A stretch of 64,000 bases of DNA, from positions 15,474,882-15,538,881 of the forward strand of contig JABAKD010000001.1 of assembly GCA_012845835.1 (NCBI GenBank). Reading direction: 5' to 3'. The DNA comes from Undaria pinnatifida (taxonomy: Eukaryota > Sar > Phaeophyceae > Laminariales > Alariaceae). The notes under the pieces were generated by a model, which had not been told where the DNA came from, did no database searches, and saw only the letters and a list, made by a program, of their open reading frames with translations. Shown piece after piece: positions 28,001 through 35,942 of the stretch; position 1 is the stretch's first letter; every line of letters starts with the position of its first letter. Both the position numbers and the translations under genes were made by a program.

Positions 28001-30406
28001 GAGCTGGCTGCTTTCTCCTCTTGCTCCTCTTGCGGCGCCCCCTTCTGCCCATCCTAGCAACGGCGCCGTGGGGTTCGTCGTCGTTGCCCAAGCTGCTGCT
28101 TCTCCTGCTTCTCCGCGTAGCGTGTGGTGCACCGTCAGCCGGAAAAGACGACGACCCGCGCCGCCGCGACAGCTCCAGAGGTGTACCGGGCGTTCGAGAC
28201 GACTGCTGTGGGGGCAGCATGGCAGCGACAAAGCCTTCGAGCGATAGCCCGCTGGAAGATGACAAGAACACCTGAGCGGGATCAAGCGAGTTCAACGTCA
28301 TGACGTTGCGGGGCGCGAGGGAACCGTTTGTAATTTGAAACCCCCTGATGCGTTGCAGTCGTAACTAACTTGCTCGGCGTGCTGGCCGCCTGCAGTCACT
28401 AGGTTAAGGATCGCCGCGAAACTTCCCAATGAAGAGGGTCGGTGGCGATACAAAAAAGTTTCCGCCTCTTCGAAAGGGCCCTTCCTCGTGTAGTGGCGAT
28501 ACTGCATGCATAGGCTATACATATCTGAAGTTTGTGTATATATGATCAGCACATTCATCACTGCTCGGCCGGGCGTGGCGATAGTCTGCGGTGACCAACA
28601 TGACGATTTAGAAGATTCCGTGCTGGAAAGCGCCGGCAGCTTTAGTGCACCATACTCTGCTGCTCCATCGACGCGAAGCTCTATTATCTAGAGTGTTGGG
28701 TATGAGAGCATGATCTATTAATATAGACTATATTCTCGTCGTTTGTGAATGCGTAGGAATTGCAAGAGGCTTGTCGAAGCCGCCCGGGTTGAATTTTGGC
28801 AGTGGAGTTTGGTCTCAATAGCATGTGTTGTATGTGCTGTATGTGTAGACTTCAGCATGTACGGGCGCCCTCATGTACGTGTTGTATGCGCTGTATGCCC
28901 TGTACATGTGGTATGTGCTGCATGTGCTGTCCGAGTGTACCTGATACGTGTAGGGTATGTGCTGTATGTCGTATAGGCTATGTGTTTCCATACGTGATAT
29001 ATCTGATGCACTTAGTATATAATAAAAATTAGAATACACTCCAGCTGTGAGATCGAATATTTTGTCGAACCTCATCTTTGCAAGCTGTGTGTGATACCCC
29101 GATCGCGCGTATTACGGGTTGTGTGTCATCATTTTATGATATAGGTCGGCGACTCCTCTTGCAACTACAGCGTAGCTATCAGGGTCAACAGGGTGATGTT
29201 AGGCAGTCTGTGCGCGGAAACTATAAAACCCGGTTCTGAGAGGGACCAAATCTGACAGCTTTGGAAGGAAATGCATCCGTTTATCAAATGAATCCTGTAA
29301 GTCGAATATCCGGTGAGGGGAGGGCGGAGTTTTTAAAGGACGTGGGGGCCTGATTTTGATCAAAAGGGGGGGGGGGGGGGGGAGGGGGGGGGAGGGGACG
29401 GGTGGGGTAGGTCAATTTGTGCCTGGAAACTATAAATATTTCTTGTGGGGGAGGGGGGGGGAATGTGGCGGGGGGGGCGGGGGCGAGGGGGGAGGGCTTT
29501 AGGTCGCATAGATGTAGGGGTTTGCTATACGCGTGGTGCTAGGTCTAGGCGATGGTGCGGGTGGTGGGGAAGGAGGGGGCGTTGGGGGCGGCGGTGGGTG
29601 GAAATTGCAGCAGCGGCATAGACGGCTCTAAAACGATAACGAGGCGATATCCAGGGCGTGGAAGTGTTTATGTGATGCATGTGCTGCTGTAGTCTATGTG
29701 CTGTATGTATCTAGGCTACAGCAGTACGTACAACAACCGCTCCAATATATGTGCATGGATGTGTTATGTGTTTTTGTATGCGATGTATGAGCTTATAAAT
29801 GTTACGCGAAACACGTGCTACATGCGCGTGTTGTGTTGTATGCGTGAAGGTGTGTGTTGCATGTTTATGTTTTTGTACCATGCAATGTATAAGCTCCACA
29901 TGCGATATATGCGAACCACGTGCTACATGCGCGTACTGTGTTGTATGTGTTGTATGTGTTGCATGTGTTTATGTGCGGCAAGCGTTGTTTGTGCTATTCA
30001 TGCGATTAGTGCCGCATATACTATATGCGCTGTATGCGCTGTATGTGATACATGTGCCGTCTGTACGGTGTGCACCTCTGCCGCCTTATTTTTTTCCTAA
30101 AGTGACCGGCGGGGCGAAAAATGCTACGCCAGAGCTTTTAGGTGAGACGCCACACAAAGCAGACCCCAGAACACAAGAGAACCCATAGATCCCATTGAGA
30201 CTGGGACACCACTCCAATTGGGAGCATCGGAGATTTTATTGCGGCCCAATAGTACTGCTTGTGTACAGAGGGCGTCAGTCAGGCGGTCAAACCACGGTTT
30301 ATTTTACCATATTTCCCATGCAGTGCTACAGCCCTACCTTGCGCAGGGCGGAGAGCTCGGACACCGGCAGCCGCATCAGCGTAGACGCCACCGCATTTTC
30401 GATCAT
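2789..30406 (-). CDS. EF-hand and WD40-repeat protein (WDR49/WDY/CFAP337-like), multi-exon, 3' end unresolved
   Basis: Predicted exons, in coding order, are 30406-30338 (ATG start), 28271-27693, 26686-26624, 19963-19776, 17507-17384, 16284-16120, 14830-14720, 9316-9230, 7795-7614, 5818-5738, 4402-4229 and 2891-2789. Together they give about 640 residues. The first two exons join to give a helix pattern (LSALRKVFLSSSSGLSLEGF) that matches an EF-hand-like N-terminus, followed by a Ser/Arg-rich linker. Exon 3 carries a canonical calcium loop, DHNGDGVMEWEE. From 17507 on, all junctions keep phase and build WD40 blades: GVYVWDIAKG, GHRAAIRSLAFDP, VLVWDLWG, GKVILWDTRR, FVTLWDACTG and GEILIYRF. Blade strands run across splice junctions (GVEGE joined to VLVWD), which supports the model strongly. 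The exon order EF-hand then WD40 matches WDR49/WDY-type proteins, several of which are ciliary. This role is inferred. At least one exon is missing between 19776 and 17507, where phase breaks, and others between 26624 and 19963. The 3' end was not found. Confidence 0.85.
3316..3476 (+). mobile_element. Rep-B element, truncated
   Basis: GTCATCCCAAGCTAGGGG start, CATTTTCTGAGCTCCCAACA, then GACTTCGAAGGCATTTGTTC and CGCAACCCGACCAAAC. The right inverted end is not reached. Confidence 0.7.
5207..5482 (+). mobile_element. Rep-A MITE copy, near-complete
   Basis: Both inverted ends are intact (GACGCGTGCTACGATAGAGG and its complement), 276 bp apart. It carries the empty TTAA site GGTCTTAAGCTCC that is occupied by a small element in the copy at 8850. 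Confidence 0.88.
6289..7000. repeat. Degenerate tandem repeat, 105-138 bp unit, about six units
   Basis: The motif TTGTCCCACAGTCGAGACG followed by a CACGGT core and TGCAGCA recurs near 6300, 6438, 6543, 6660, 6775 and 6885. The units are strongly diverged. The array lies in an intron of gene 1. Confidence 0.7.
7075..7175 (-). pseudogene. Decayed copy of the 7614-7795 WD40 exon
   Basis: The minus strand reads NNGKGMMLDTRRIALVDVS, colinear with ENGKVILWDTRRNASVDVS in the real exon, with DNA similarity over about 90 nt. The WD tryptophan is lost and no donor is kept. It lies in the intron just downstream of the intact exon, so it is probably a local duplication that died. Confidence 0.6.
7614..7795 (-). 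CDS. WD40 exon of gene 1 carrying two WD dipeptides
   Basis: The exon opens after a clear polypyrimidine acceptor (ctattctttttttctag) and reads VLVWDLWG, then GHRSPVVSVGS, then GKVILWDTRR. It covers the end of one blade and nearly all of the next. The donor is GAAAG|GTGGCA. The split AG|G codon joins exactly to the 5818 exon, which reads YLCQMDCSENRPTSLDVI. A decayed copy of this exon lies 0.5 kb away at about 7075-7175. Confidence 0.88.
8850..9210 (+). mobile_element. Rep-A MITE copy with nested TTAA element
   Basis: A forward Rep-A copy (GACGCATGCTACGGTAGAGG left end, ACCTCCATCGTAG right end) whose GGTCTTAAGCTCC site is split by an 82 bp insertion bounded by TTAA at 9056-9059 and 9142-9145. 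Confidence 0.88.
9056..9145 (+). mobile_element. TTAA-flanked miniature element (piggyBac-like), nested
   Basis: 82 bp between two TTAA tetramers, beginning CCCCTTTGGGGCCCCCGAAC and ending GTTGTAAAGGGG. CCCCTTT/AAAGGGG inverted ends with a TTAA duplication are the signature of piggyBac-type insertion. The target is the GGTCTTAAGCTCC site of a Rep-A copy. Confidence 0.82.
9880..10178 (-). mobile_element. Rep-A MITE copy, reverse
   Basis: The left end is GACGCGTGCTACGGTAAAGG and the right end CTATCGTAGCACACG, with the reverse-orientation core (CCTCAATTTGGGGAGG, then GACGATTTTGGGGTAATG). A (GCT)6 tract lies inside. Confidence 0.82.
10342..10700 (-). mobile_element. Rep-A MITE copy, reverse, with nested TTAA element
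   Basis: Ends GACGCACGCTACGATAGAGG and ATCGTAGCACGCGTC. A TTAA-type element (10405-10494) interrupts the site that reads GAGCTTAAGACCTC in uninterrupted copies. The rest of the core is well kept. Confidence 0.87.
10405..10494 (+). mobile_element. TTAA-flanked miniature element, nested
   Basis: Same sequence as the copy at 9056 with one mutated flank (GTAA left, TTAA right). It is inserted in the AGCTTAAGACC site of a reverse Rep-A copy. Confidence 0.8.
11333..11744. repeat. Direct-repeat pair of about 70 bp enclosing 280 bp
   Basis: 11333-11401 and 11678-11744 share GGAGGCCTCATCTAATCCAA, then AGGCGAAGGAGCAGAAGAAT and ACTACAG, with few differences. The enclosed sequence has no recognised feature. 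It could be a tandem duplication or a small LTR-like unit. No PBS or polypurine tract was seen. Confidence 0.6.
11866..12610. repeat. ATAGTATGAT-type microsatellite array
   Basis: About 740 bp of TATGATAGTA/ATAGTAATAG words ending in pure (ATATG)n. The long Tyr/His/Ile-rich frame on the minus strand across it is an artefact of the repeat. It lies in the 5.4 kb intron of gene 1 between exons 14830-14720 and 9316-9230. Confidence 0.95.
12703..12993 (-). mobile_element. Rep-A MITE copy, reverse
   Basis: The left end is GTCGCGTGCTACGATAGAGG and the right end TATCGTAGCACGCGTC. The core GATTTTGGGTTAAGGAGG is present. The right part carries a short CGGTATATATACCTA tandem duplication. Confidence 0.83.
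13347..13740. repeat. CTA/CTG trinucleotide array
   Basis: Almost 400 bp of (CTA)n interrupted by CTG, CCA and ATT units, in an intron of gene 1. Homopolymeric Tyr and Val frames across it are not genes. Confidence 0.95.
13761..13998 (-). mobile_element. Rep-B element, reverse, carrying a retroposon insertion
   Basis: Reverse order: GGTCGGGTTGCGCGAACG, ACGCCTTCGAAGTCATGC, then GAGCTAGCTCCTCATATTAG and TTGGAATCTGCTG. The core is split by an insertion at 13819-13925 flanked by ATATT. Confidence 0.75.
13819..13925 (+). mobile_element. SINE-like retroposon with (AAC)n tail
   Basis: An insertion of about 107 bp into Rep-B with an ATATT duplication (13814-13818 and 13926-13930) and an (AAC) tail of about 8 units. 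The body, from TCCCTGGGGTATTCCTCAGC to TATGCGAGTTAGTGTGAG, recurs almost identically at 54105-54193. Confidence 0.7.
15079..15633 (+). mobile_element. Two adjacent forward Rep-A copies
   Basis: One copy runs from GACGCTTGCTAGGATAGAGG to about 15361, and a second from about 15376 (GCTGCCGTAGAGG) to CGTAGCGCGCACGCGTC. Both carry the forward core (CTCCTTAACCCAAATTCGTC and AGGTCTTAAAGCTCCC in the second). Confidence 0.75.
16969..17247 (+). mobile_element. Rep-A MITE copy
   Basis: Ends GACGCGAGCTGCGGTAGAG and CTATCGTAGCACGCGCGTC, forward core with ATGTCTTAAGCTCCGAAAG. It lies just downstream of the gene 1 exon ending at 17384, inside the next intron. Confidence 0.82.
17930..18420. repeat. AAGGCGG-rich repeat
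   Basis: Repeated ATAAGGCGGCATCCC and ACAAGGCGG words in both orientations. The same words build the tandem array at 39177-39712 and appear at 34430-34470 and 5510. This suggests one dispersed family. Confidence 0.6.
18849..18970 (-). mobile_element. Rep-B element, reverse, right part
   Basis: ATCGGGTTGCGCGAACGAAT, TGCCTTCGAAGTCATGC, AGCTCCTCATGTTAGGAGC and the end CACCGTGGGATGACTC. The left part was not recognised. Confidence 0.7.
19776..19963 (-). CDS. Gene 1 exon of uncertain connection
   Basis: On the minus strand an open segment of 62 codons runs from an acceptor (gtcaaacag) to a strong donor ATCAAG|GTACGA. It reads EITRVRLSPNLGEQGFEIGS near its start and RTVFAMDVKYIK at its end. Codon content and splice signals look genuine. 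Its phase (2 nt lead, phase 0 end) does not join directly to the 17507 exon, so an exon between them is probably missing. No family motif is visible. Confidence 0.6.
20540..20720. repeat. Local duplication with GGCGTCAGTCAA words
   Basis: GGCGTCAGTCAACATATA followed by GCCGTCGGTCAAAGGCTG is repeated at 20641 as GGCGTCAGTCAAGGTAAA followed by GCCGTCGGTCAAGGGCTG. The unit is about 100 bp, in an intron of gene 1. Confidence 0.6.
21595..21852 (-). mobile_element. Rep-A MITE copy, reverse, left end lost
   Basis: The reverse core (CCTCAATTTGGGCGCTTAAC, then ACGAATTTGGTTTAAGGAGC) leads into an intact right end ACCTCTATCGTAGCACGCG. The left inverted end is not recognisable. Confidence 0.75.
22762..23040 (+). 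mobile_element. Rep-A MITE copy
   Basis: Starts GACGTGCTCCGGTAGGGG and ends CACCTCCATCGCGTAGCAG. The core has CTCCTTAACCCAAAATCGCC and GGTCTTAAGCTCCC. A more worn forward copy precedes it at about 22138-22440. Confidence 0.8.
24301..24574 (-). mobile_element. Rep-A MITE copy, reverse
   Basis: CGCGTGCTACGAGAGAGAGG at the left, ACCTCTATCGTAGCCC at the right. The core has GGGAGCCTTAAGACCTCC and GAGTTAAGGAGCCCCGTC. A fragment of the same family ends at 26132. Confidence 0.83.
24678..24762 (-). mobile_element. TTAA-type miniature element, worn
   Basis: Reverse orientation: CTGGAAACCCTTGTTGG, then AGTATAGGGAGGGATTT. The flanks match an interrupted Rep-A site (GGGGCTCC before, CCCAAAGTCGGC after), but both TTAA flanks have decayed. 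Confidence 0.65.
24829..25020. repeat. (GATT)n microsatellite
   Basis: A tetranucleotide TTGATTGA array of roughly 190 bp with scattered GTTT and AATT units, in an intron of gene 1. Confidence 0.95.
25199..25384 (-). other. Candidate gene 1 exon, low confidence
   Basis: A minus-strand open stretch after an acceptor acacatggcag reads in phase 0 and contains RLSVQRVRYDKHMGCVFACL, with possible donors just after (CCG|GTGGTA or GAG|GTGATA). The pattern resembles a WD40 blade start. It lies in the right place between the EF-hand exon and the later exons. Another open stretch at about 25503-25650 (minus, KNVELHVLVFTKN) and one at about 21917-22075 (minus, KVWNPAMPPPGDGKRD) are also possible. None could be tied in by phase. 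Confidence 0.35.
26624..26686 (-). CDS. EF-hand loop exon of gene 1
   Basis: A 63 nt exon in phase 0/0, acceptor gtggttag and donor CAG|GTATTT. It encodes VDHNGDGVMEWEEFTGFVID plus Q. The loop has D at 1, N at 3, D at 5, G at 6 and E at 12, a complete calcium-binding set. The preceding exon ends LVELFQQ, the incoming helix. Confidence 0.9.
28800..30070. repeat. TGTGCTGTATG minisatellite blocks and poly-G tract
   Basis: TGTGCTGTATG, CATGTGCTG and related words occur at 28820-29000 and 29690-30070. A G-rich stretch with runs up to about 18 G lies at 29360-29600. Cys/Met-rich frames across the blocks are artefacts. All this is in intron 1 of gene 1. Confidence 0.8.
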
Positions 30407-32815
30407 GTTTTCTGCGCGCCCTCGCCGATTTGTCGTTAACCTCCCGGAAGTAAGTATGGTCCTCTTGGGGGCCCCCTCGCGTTTCCGGCAAGCACTCTGG
30501 ACCCCTCTTTAGATCTGCACCAGCGTGGAATAATGGAGCAACGACGCGAAAAATTGTGCGGCAGGGTGCATTTTGTTTATATCTTGGCGCGGTTTGTCGA
30601 CAACGTCCCGTGGAAGAGTTGCTGTGTCGTACTCCTACCACCTTGGTCCTCGATTCGCGTCTATCTAGAGCAGTACGCGGGTTCAGCAGGTAGGTTCAGA
30701 ACAGCACCCACGTTTGCGCGGACGAGTATACACTTGTGACATTGACGACGCGTACTCGGACAGAGGTAGAATGCTTGCCATTTGCTCAGACTGTATTTTC
30801 TGGACGATGAGCGTCCGAAAAATCGTCGGAACAAGCCATTTACTTTGGAAAGGTATAACTGTTTGCCTACCTGTTGTTGTAGCTCGTTTGGGTTTGTTCA
30901 TCGGTCTGCATTTTTAGTTTACTCAAAAATATGAGGTGTATTTCTAGAGTAGTTGACCAGGTGAGGAGCCGAGCTACCTGCACTTACCATGTGCCGTAAA
31001 ACGTATTTAATAGTGTAGGGCATTTTGCGCACGGGTCAAAGTTGTTTTCCTCTCCCCCCGGGATATAGAATCATTTTGTGCCTCTCTTCTTCCCTCCTTC
31101 CCTCCTGGTCATTTTGAATGGACATCGTCTTTTTCAATTCCCAAGCACATGATGAACAAGGTTTGGAGGAGACGCCGTATGCTTTAGTCTACGAGACTCG
31201 TCTGTGTGCAAATTGTTCACATTGAAACCCGTTTTTGCTGGCGGCGCCCATCGACATCCAGCACGACCATGAGTAACCTCCGTGCTGATTCTTGATTATT
31301 AACAGCTATTATGAACTCATGTGTACGGTTGGTACGTGGCAATTACACTAATAGTCTAGACATAACATGACCGAAGATCGCAAATGCAACGGGAAGAGGA
31401 TTTGGCAATGAAGGAGCGTGACTGAACGTTTCTGGTAGTGAAATCCGCACACGGATCCGCACACGGTAAGGGCTACTGTTGTAGCGCTGCCGTTCGTTGT
31501 TGCGCGAATTTAAGCATCACATTTATTTGGAAACGTGAGATGCGTGATCTCTTAGAGGCAGCACATGCTGAGATGTCAGATTGTGGCACATGTGGTGATG
31601 TTAGATGATGTACAATACCATGTACTCGATGTAGATGTGAAGATACAGATCAACGAGCTGTTCCCGAACTTGTATGAGCGTTTGAACCGCACAGTTGCAA
31701 AATGTATAAACCAACACACTGCAATATTTTCAAATACTCCGCCATAAACCACGACGAGCTATCATATACGCGACGCGCGTCACGCTAAGCTGCAAGCCAA
31801 GACTACTGACCTGCGCCGCCGTACGCACTCCAGAAAGCACACAATTACGTAATATAGGATAGCCACACATACCGCAGTACGAGGTACGGCTGGTCGAGGA
31901 GGATTCGACCTGTCTTCAGAAAGCTGCATTGCTGCATACTGGTAGCTGGTATCTTCGGCAGTTGCCGCTAAACCTACGCGTGCGAGTATGTGTGTATGGG
32001 TTCTGGCACTTCAGAGCTGGCCTCCTGCCAGCTATCAGGTATATCTGGTAGCCCGGAAGCTCCTATGACTAAGAATTCATCACTTGATCATCCTTAAGAT
32101 TAGCCGAGAAGTGTGTGGCGCATGTTCAGAAATCCGGACTGCTATTGCATATCTTCCCGCTGCATGCCTCTGACCAGGTCCTAGCTTGCATTACCCGTGT
32201 GTGCGTGCGCGTCATCCCGCCACGCACCTAGATACGCGGAAAGGTGCCTTGTCTTCAGAAAGCTGCACTGCTGCATATCTCCGGCCGAGTTCGGAGCTAA
32301 CGTTATGCATGTATGTGCGGTATGTGCGTTTGTTCTTACGTTGAGTTACTCCTATACGGGTAAAGACTGTCTTATGTTTCCTCAACTTAAATCAGTGCCC
32401 GACGTCGGTTGCCGGGCTGACTCTCACCAGGTCAAGATCTTCGGTCTCACGTCATGGCAGGTCAGACGCGATACAAGTAGCTACTTCGCTAGATATCACA
32501 TCCCGAGAGCTCAAATAATTGCTGCAAAGCATGTCTTATGCCTCATTCTTGTGTTATTTCAAACAAACGTCGTAAGAGTCACAAAAACAAGTCACAACTA
32601 GAGGGCGGTATTTATGCGGCGCAATTCACACCGCTTCGCACATTTTATGGTTTCGTGTTGAACGAAATGTCGACTCACACGGACGTTTGGTTGTACATGT
32701 TCATTGCGTCCAGATCACTGGCATACGATCGGATCATAGTCTCACGTGCATTCCCCAGGAGCAAAAAAAAAAAACTTTCCACATTCTCAAGTTGATCCTA
32801 GAGTCGATCCCGGGG
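30407..32815. other. Intergenic region upstream of gene 1, no gene recognised
   Basis: No coding region, RNA gene or clear transposon was recognised. A CTTCAGAAAGCTGCA segment of about 25-30 bp is repeated at 31914 and 32252. The region just right of 30406 should contain the gene 1 promoter, but no core promoter motif stands out. Confidence 0.5.
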
Positions 32816-32819
32816 AATT

Positions 32820-33084
<265 letters not shown>

Positions 33085-33086
<2 letters not shown>

Positions 33087-33659
33087 TTAAGGAATTAGTG
33101 GGGCGACCATAGCCAGAATTTGTGCCATAGTTTGATTTACCCGCTCAACGCCCCCGTTACAGTTGGGATGGTAGGAGCTTGTATCATGCTTGTGTACACC
33201 TAACAACTGATATACAGCTTGTGAAAGCTTGGAGCAGAACTGCAGTCCGTTGTCCGAGAGTATGGTGCGCGGGCACCCCCACAAGGGTATGTATTGGTTC
33301 ACCAGGATATTGGCTGTACCTTCCGCGGTGAACTCAGCGGCAGTGACGGGGAACATGTCGGCCCGACGACTGAAGCGATCGGTGAACAGCAGGATGTAGG
33401 TGTTGCCTCGTGGTGTGACCGGAAGGGGGCCGAAGTAGTCAACACTGACGGCGATACCTGGACCTTCCGGCAGAGGCATTGTGATGATGGGCCAGCGGAC
33501 AGTCAGCCGTGGGGTTATCCGCGCTTGGCACTTCAAGCAGTGGCGAAGCCACCACCGGGTACACACACTCATGCCAATCCACCAATAAAAACGCTCCAGC
33601 ATGCGCAACGTGCGCGTGGTGCCAAGGTGGCAGGGGGCCGTCGACTAAAGTCCTTAACA
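33085..33659 (-). pseudogene. Ty3/gypsy integrase fragment inside a CTA array
   Basis: A minus-strand frame of 173 codons shows the integrase zinc-finger tail (HCLKCQ), the first catalytic Asp (VDYFGP), the second (LSDNGLQF) and the Glu 35 residues later (GGVERVNQ), so the DDE core is intact. It is only a fragment: no reverse transcriptase, RNase H or complete LTR is present. The fragment is bounded by TGTTAAGGAATTAGT and its inverted counterpart ACTAAAGTCCTTAACA, with TACT on both sides. The TGTTAAGGAATTAGTGGGG end is identical to one end of the TRIM LTRs at 35.4-36.6 kb, which links the two. The frame is open but probably non-functional because nothing else of the element is here. Confidence 0.88.
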
Positions 33660-33660
33660 T

Positions 33661-33676
33661 ACTGCTACTACTACTG

Positions 33677-33709
<33 letters not shown>

Positions 33710-33951
33710 TAATAAATTACTGCTGCTACTACTATCACTACTACTACTGCTACTACTGCAACTCTACTACTACTACTACTACTACTACTGCTACTGCTAC
33801 TACTACTACTACTACTGCTACTACTACTACTACTACTACTGCTACTACTACTACTACTACTACTACTACTCTACTACTACTACTACTTCTACTAATACTA
33901 CCATTACTACTACGACTACTACTACTACTTCTACTACTACTACTTCTACTT

Positions 33952-33982
<31 letters not shown>

Positions 33983-33993
33983 CACTACTTCTG

Positions 33994-34051
<58 letters not shown>

Positions 34052-34082
34052 TACTACTACTTCTACTACTACTATTACTATA
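33661..34082. repeat. (CTA)n array, right flank of the integrase fragment
   Basis: Continuation of the CTA array with CTG, TCT and ATT interruptions. It gives the Tyr- and Thr-homopolymer frames, which are not genes. Confidence 0.95.
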
Positions 34083-35029
34083 GAACCAATTGCCTGCCGT
34101 GTAGAACGTCGCCTATTTCCAACCTCTATGGACTGCGAGGAACTCTAGTAAAGTCCACACCGCATTATTACGTATTGTGTTTTCGTGTGCTAGGTAGGGT
34201 AGAATGAAATCGCGGTGCTCAATAAACCACACCTCCGTTTTTACTGGTCGAAACCTCTACCCCCATCCCGCCCGAACCGGATACCATTTGGCACCTTCTG
34301 CTCCCTCTCAGTAAAAGTGCAGTAAGTACACGGCTGGGGTTGGGTTTTAGGGTTAAGAGGGTAGGTGCTGTGTACCGATATCTTGCGCTTTTGCTTTTGT
34401 TGGTCGGGTTCGCACTCGTAAATCACCCGGACTGAATAAGGCGGGTTCTCCCAACAAGGCGGTCCCTCTGCTGTATATATTATCATGTATGTCATCGTGT
34501 TTTTGACTGCTGGCACCATCAATAACTGATCCCCGCTGCATATTGTTGTGGATGGAAAATGAAATAGCAGCACGTTTTGTTCTTGGCTGTGGAAGATCTC
34601 TGCTGTCAACAAATCGTCTCGTCTTTTAGTCAACCCTGTCTGTCGTAAATATAGTACCCCGGTGGAAGATCTCGTCGCGTTTATACCGGTTTCAATGTCT
34701 CTTTTTTTGCTGTTCTTGTATTCGTACCGGTAATAACACCCATCACGTACGAGTGTGGATATAGTCTACCAGGTATACACTTTATATGTTCTCTGCGGTG
34801 TAAATACCTTTCAGGAAGATCGCATGAACATTTTTCAATAACAATTTGACAAACGTCATATTTTTTTCAAATGAAAACGTGTCAGCTGTGAGTACGACAC
34901 CGATTGATTGAACGGTTGCAACTCAACTTGCAAGCTGCGTGGATTAAATATTAACCTGTCTGTGGCACGGCCACGGCTCCGCTCATGGCGATAGATTGGC
35001 GTTGCCCTTCATCGTTAGGGTAGGGTGTA

Positions 35030-35159
35030 GTAGTATGATAGTGGTAGTAGTAGTAGCAGTACGAGTAGTTGTAGTAGTAGTAGTAGTTGTAGTAGTACTG
35101 AAGTAGTACTAGTACTAGTAGTAGTAGTAGTAGTAGCAGTAGTAGTAGTAGTAGTTGTT

Positions 35160-35190
<31 letters not shown>

Positions 35191-35191
35191 C

Positions 35192-35234
<43 letters not shown>

Positions 35235-35235
35235 C
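35030..35235. repeat. (GTA)n array
   Basis: About 200 bp of GTA repeats with GTT and GCA interruptions, 190 bp left of the first TRIM. Confidence 0.95.
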
Positions 35236-35424
35236 ACTCGAAGTTTGCTGTGATGTGCACTCTAAACAAAAAGTGCAAAACACAAAATAGCAAGGCCACC
35301 CCAAGGTAGAGAAAACTTACCTACGCAACTAACCCCAAGTACCAACAACCCTGACCAAGCCATCCATCAGCAAACCGTCCACAATACGTATGATAGAACA
35401 ATAGACTAGACTATAGTGGAAACT

Positions 35425-35805
35425 TGTTGAGGAATTAGTGGGTTATTAGTCCGTTTGACCACTTGCAAAAGGTTAACCAATAGCTTACTACCCAAACTAA
35501 GCCTTATAACACTCTCCCCCCCTGAAACGGCGGGATAGCAGGTCGGCCGAATATACGGGCGGACCTGTGAATATAACCAAGCCGTTTCATTTCGTGGGTA
35601 TACCGGGGGGATTATTTTTCAAGTTCGCCATGGGAAAATCTGAAAAAGTTTATAATAATGGTGGATGTGGGGATCGAACCCACGACCCAAAAACCCATGG
35701 TCTGTCGACGACGCCATTTGGTAAGGATATTAGAAGGGTATTAGTCCGTTTGACCACTTGCAACTGGTTAACCAATAGCTTACCCAAAAACTAAGCCTTA
35801 TAATA
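35425..35805 (-). mobile_element. TRIM (miniature LTR retrotransposon), reverse, with AACT target duplication
   Basis: Two terminal repeats of about 86 bp (35425-35511 and 35719-35805) flank about 207 bp. In coding orientation each LTR runs TGTTATAAGGC to CCTTAACA, i.e. TG...CA ends. The internal part has a polypurine tract just before the 3' LTR and a tRNA-like 3' half. Flanks are AACT on both sides. The paralogous segment at 37060-37200 has the uninterrupted site GTGGAAACTACAG, with a single AACT. There is no coding capacity. Confidence 0.85.
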
Positions 35806-35942
35806 AACTACAGAAATAAAAATGTAAAATAGTCGAGATATGATAGATCTAGTTCAAAATTCCCCTCCTAAAGTGAAAATCCACCAATCATTGTATTAAA
35901 TAATAGTGAAGTGAAAAACATTTTTTTTCACAAAATAACAGT

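Noticed and set aside
28271-28301. ATG at 28301 as the start of gene 1
   Set aside because: The acceptor at 28272 and the upstream exon 30406-30338 join in phase and complete an EF-hand-like helix pair. The codons from 28301 to 28272 are then intron sequence.
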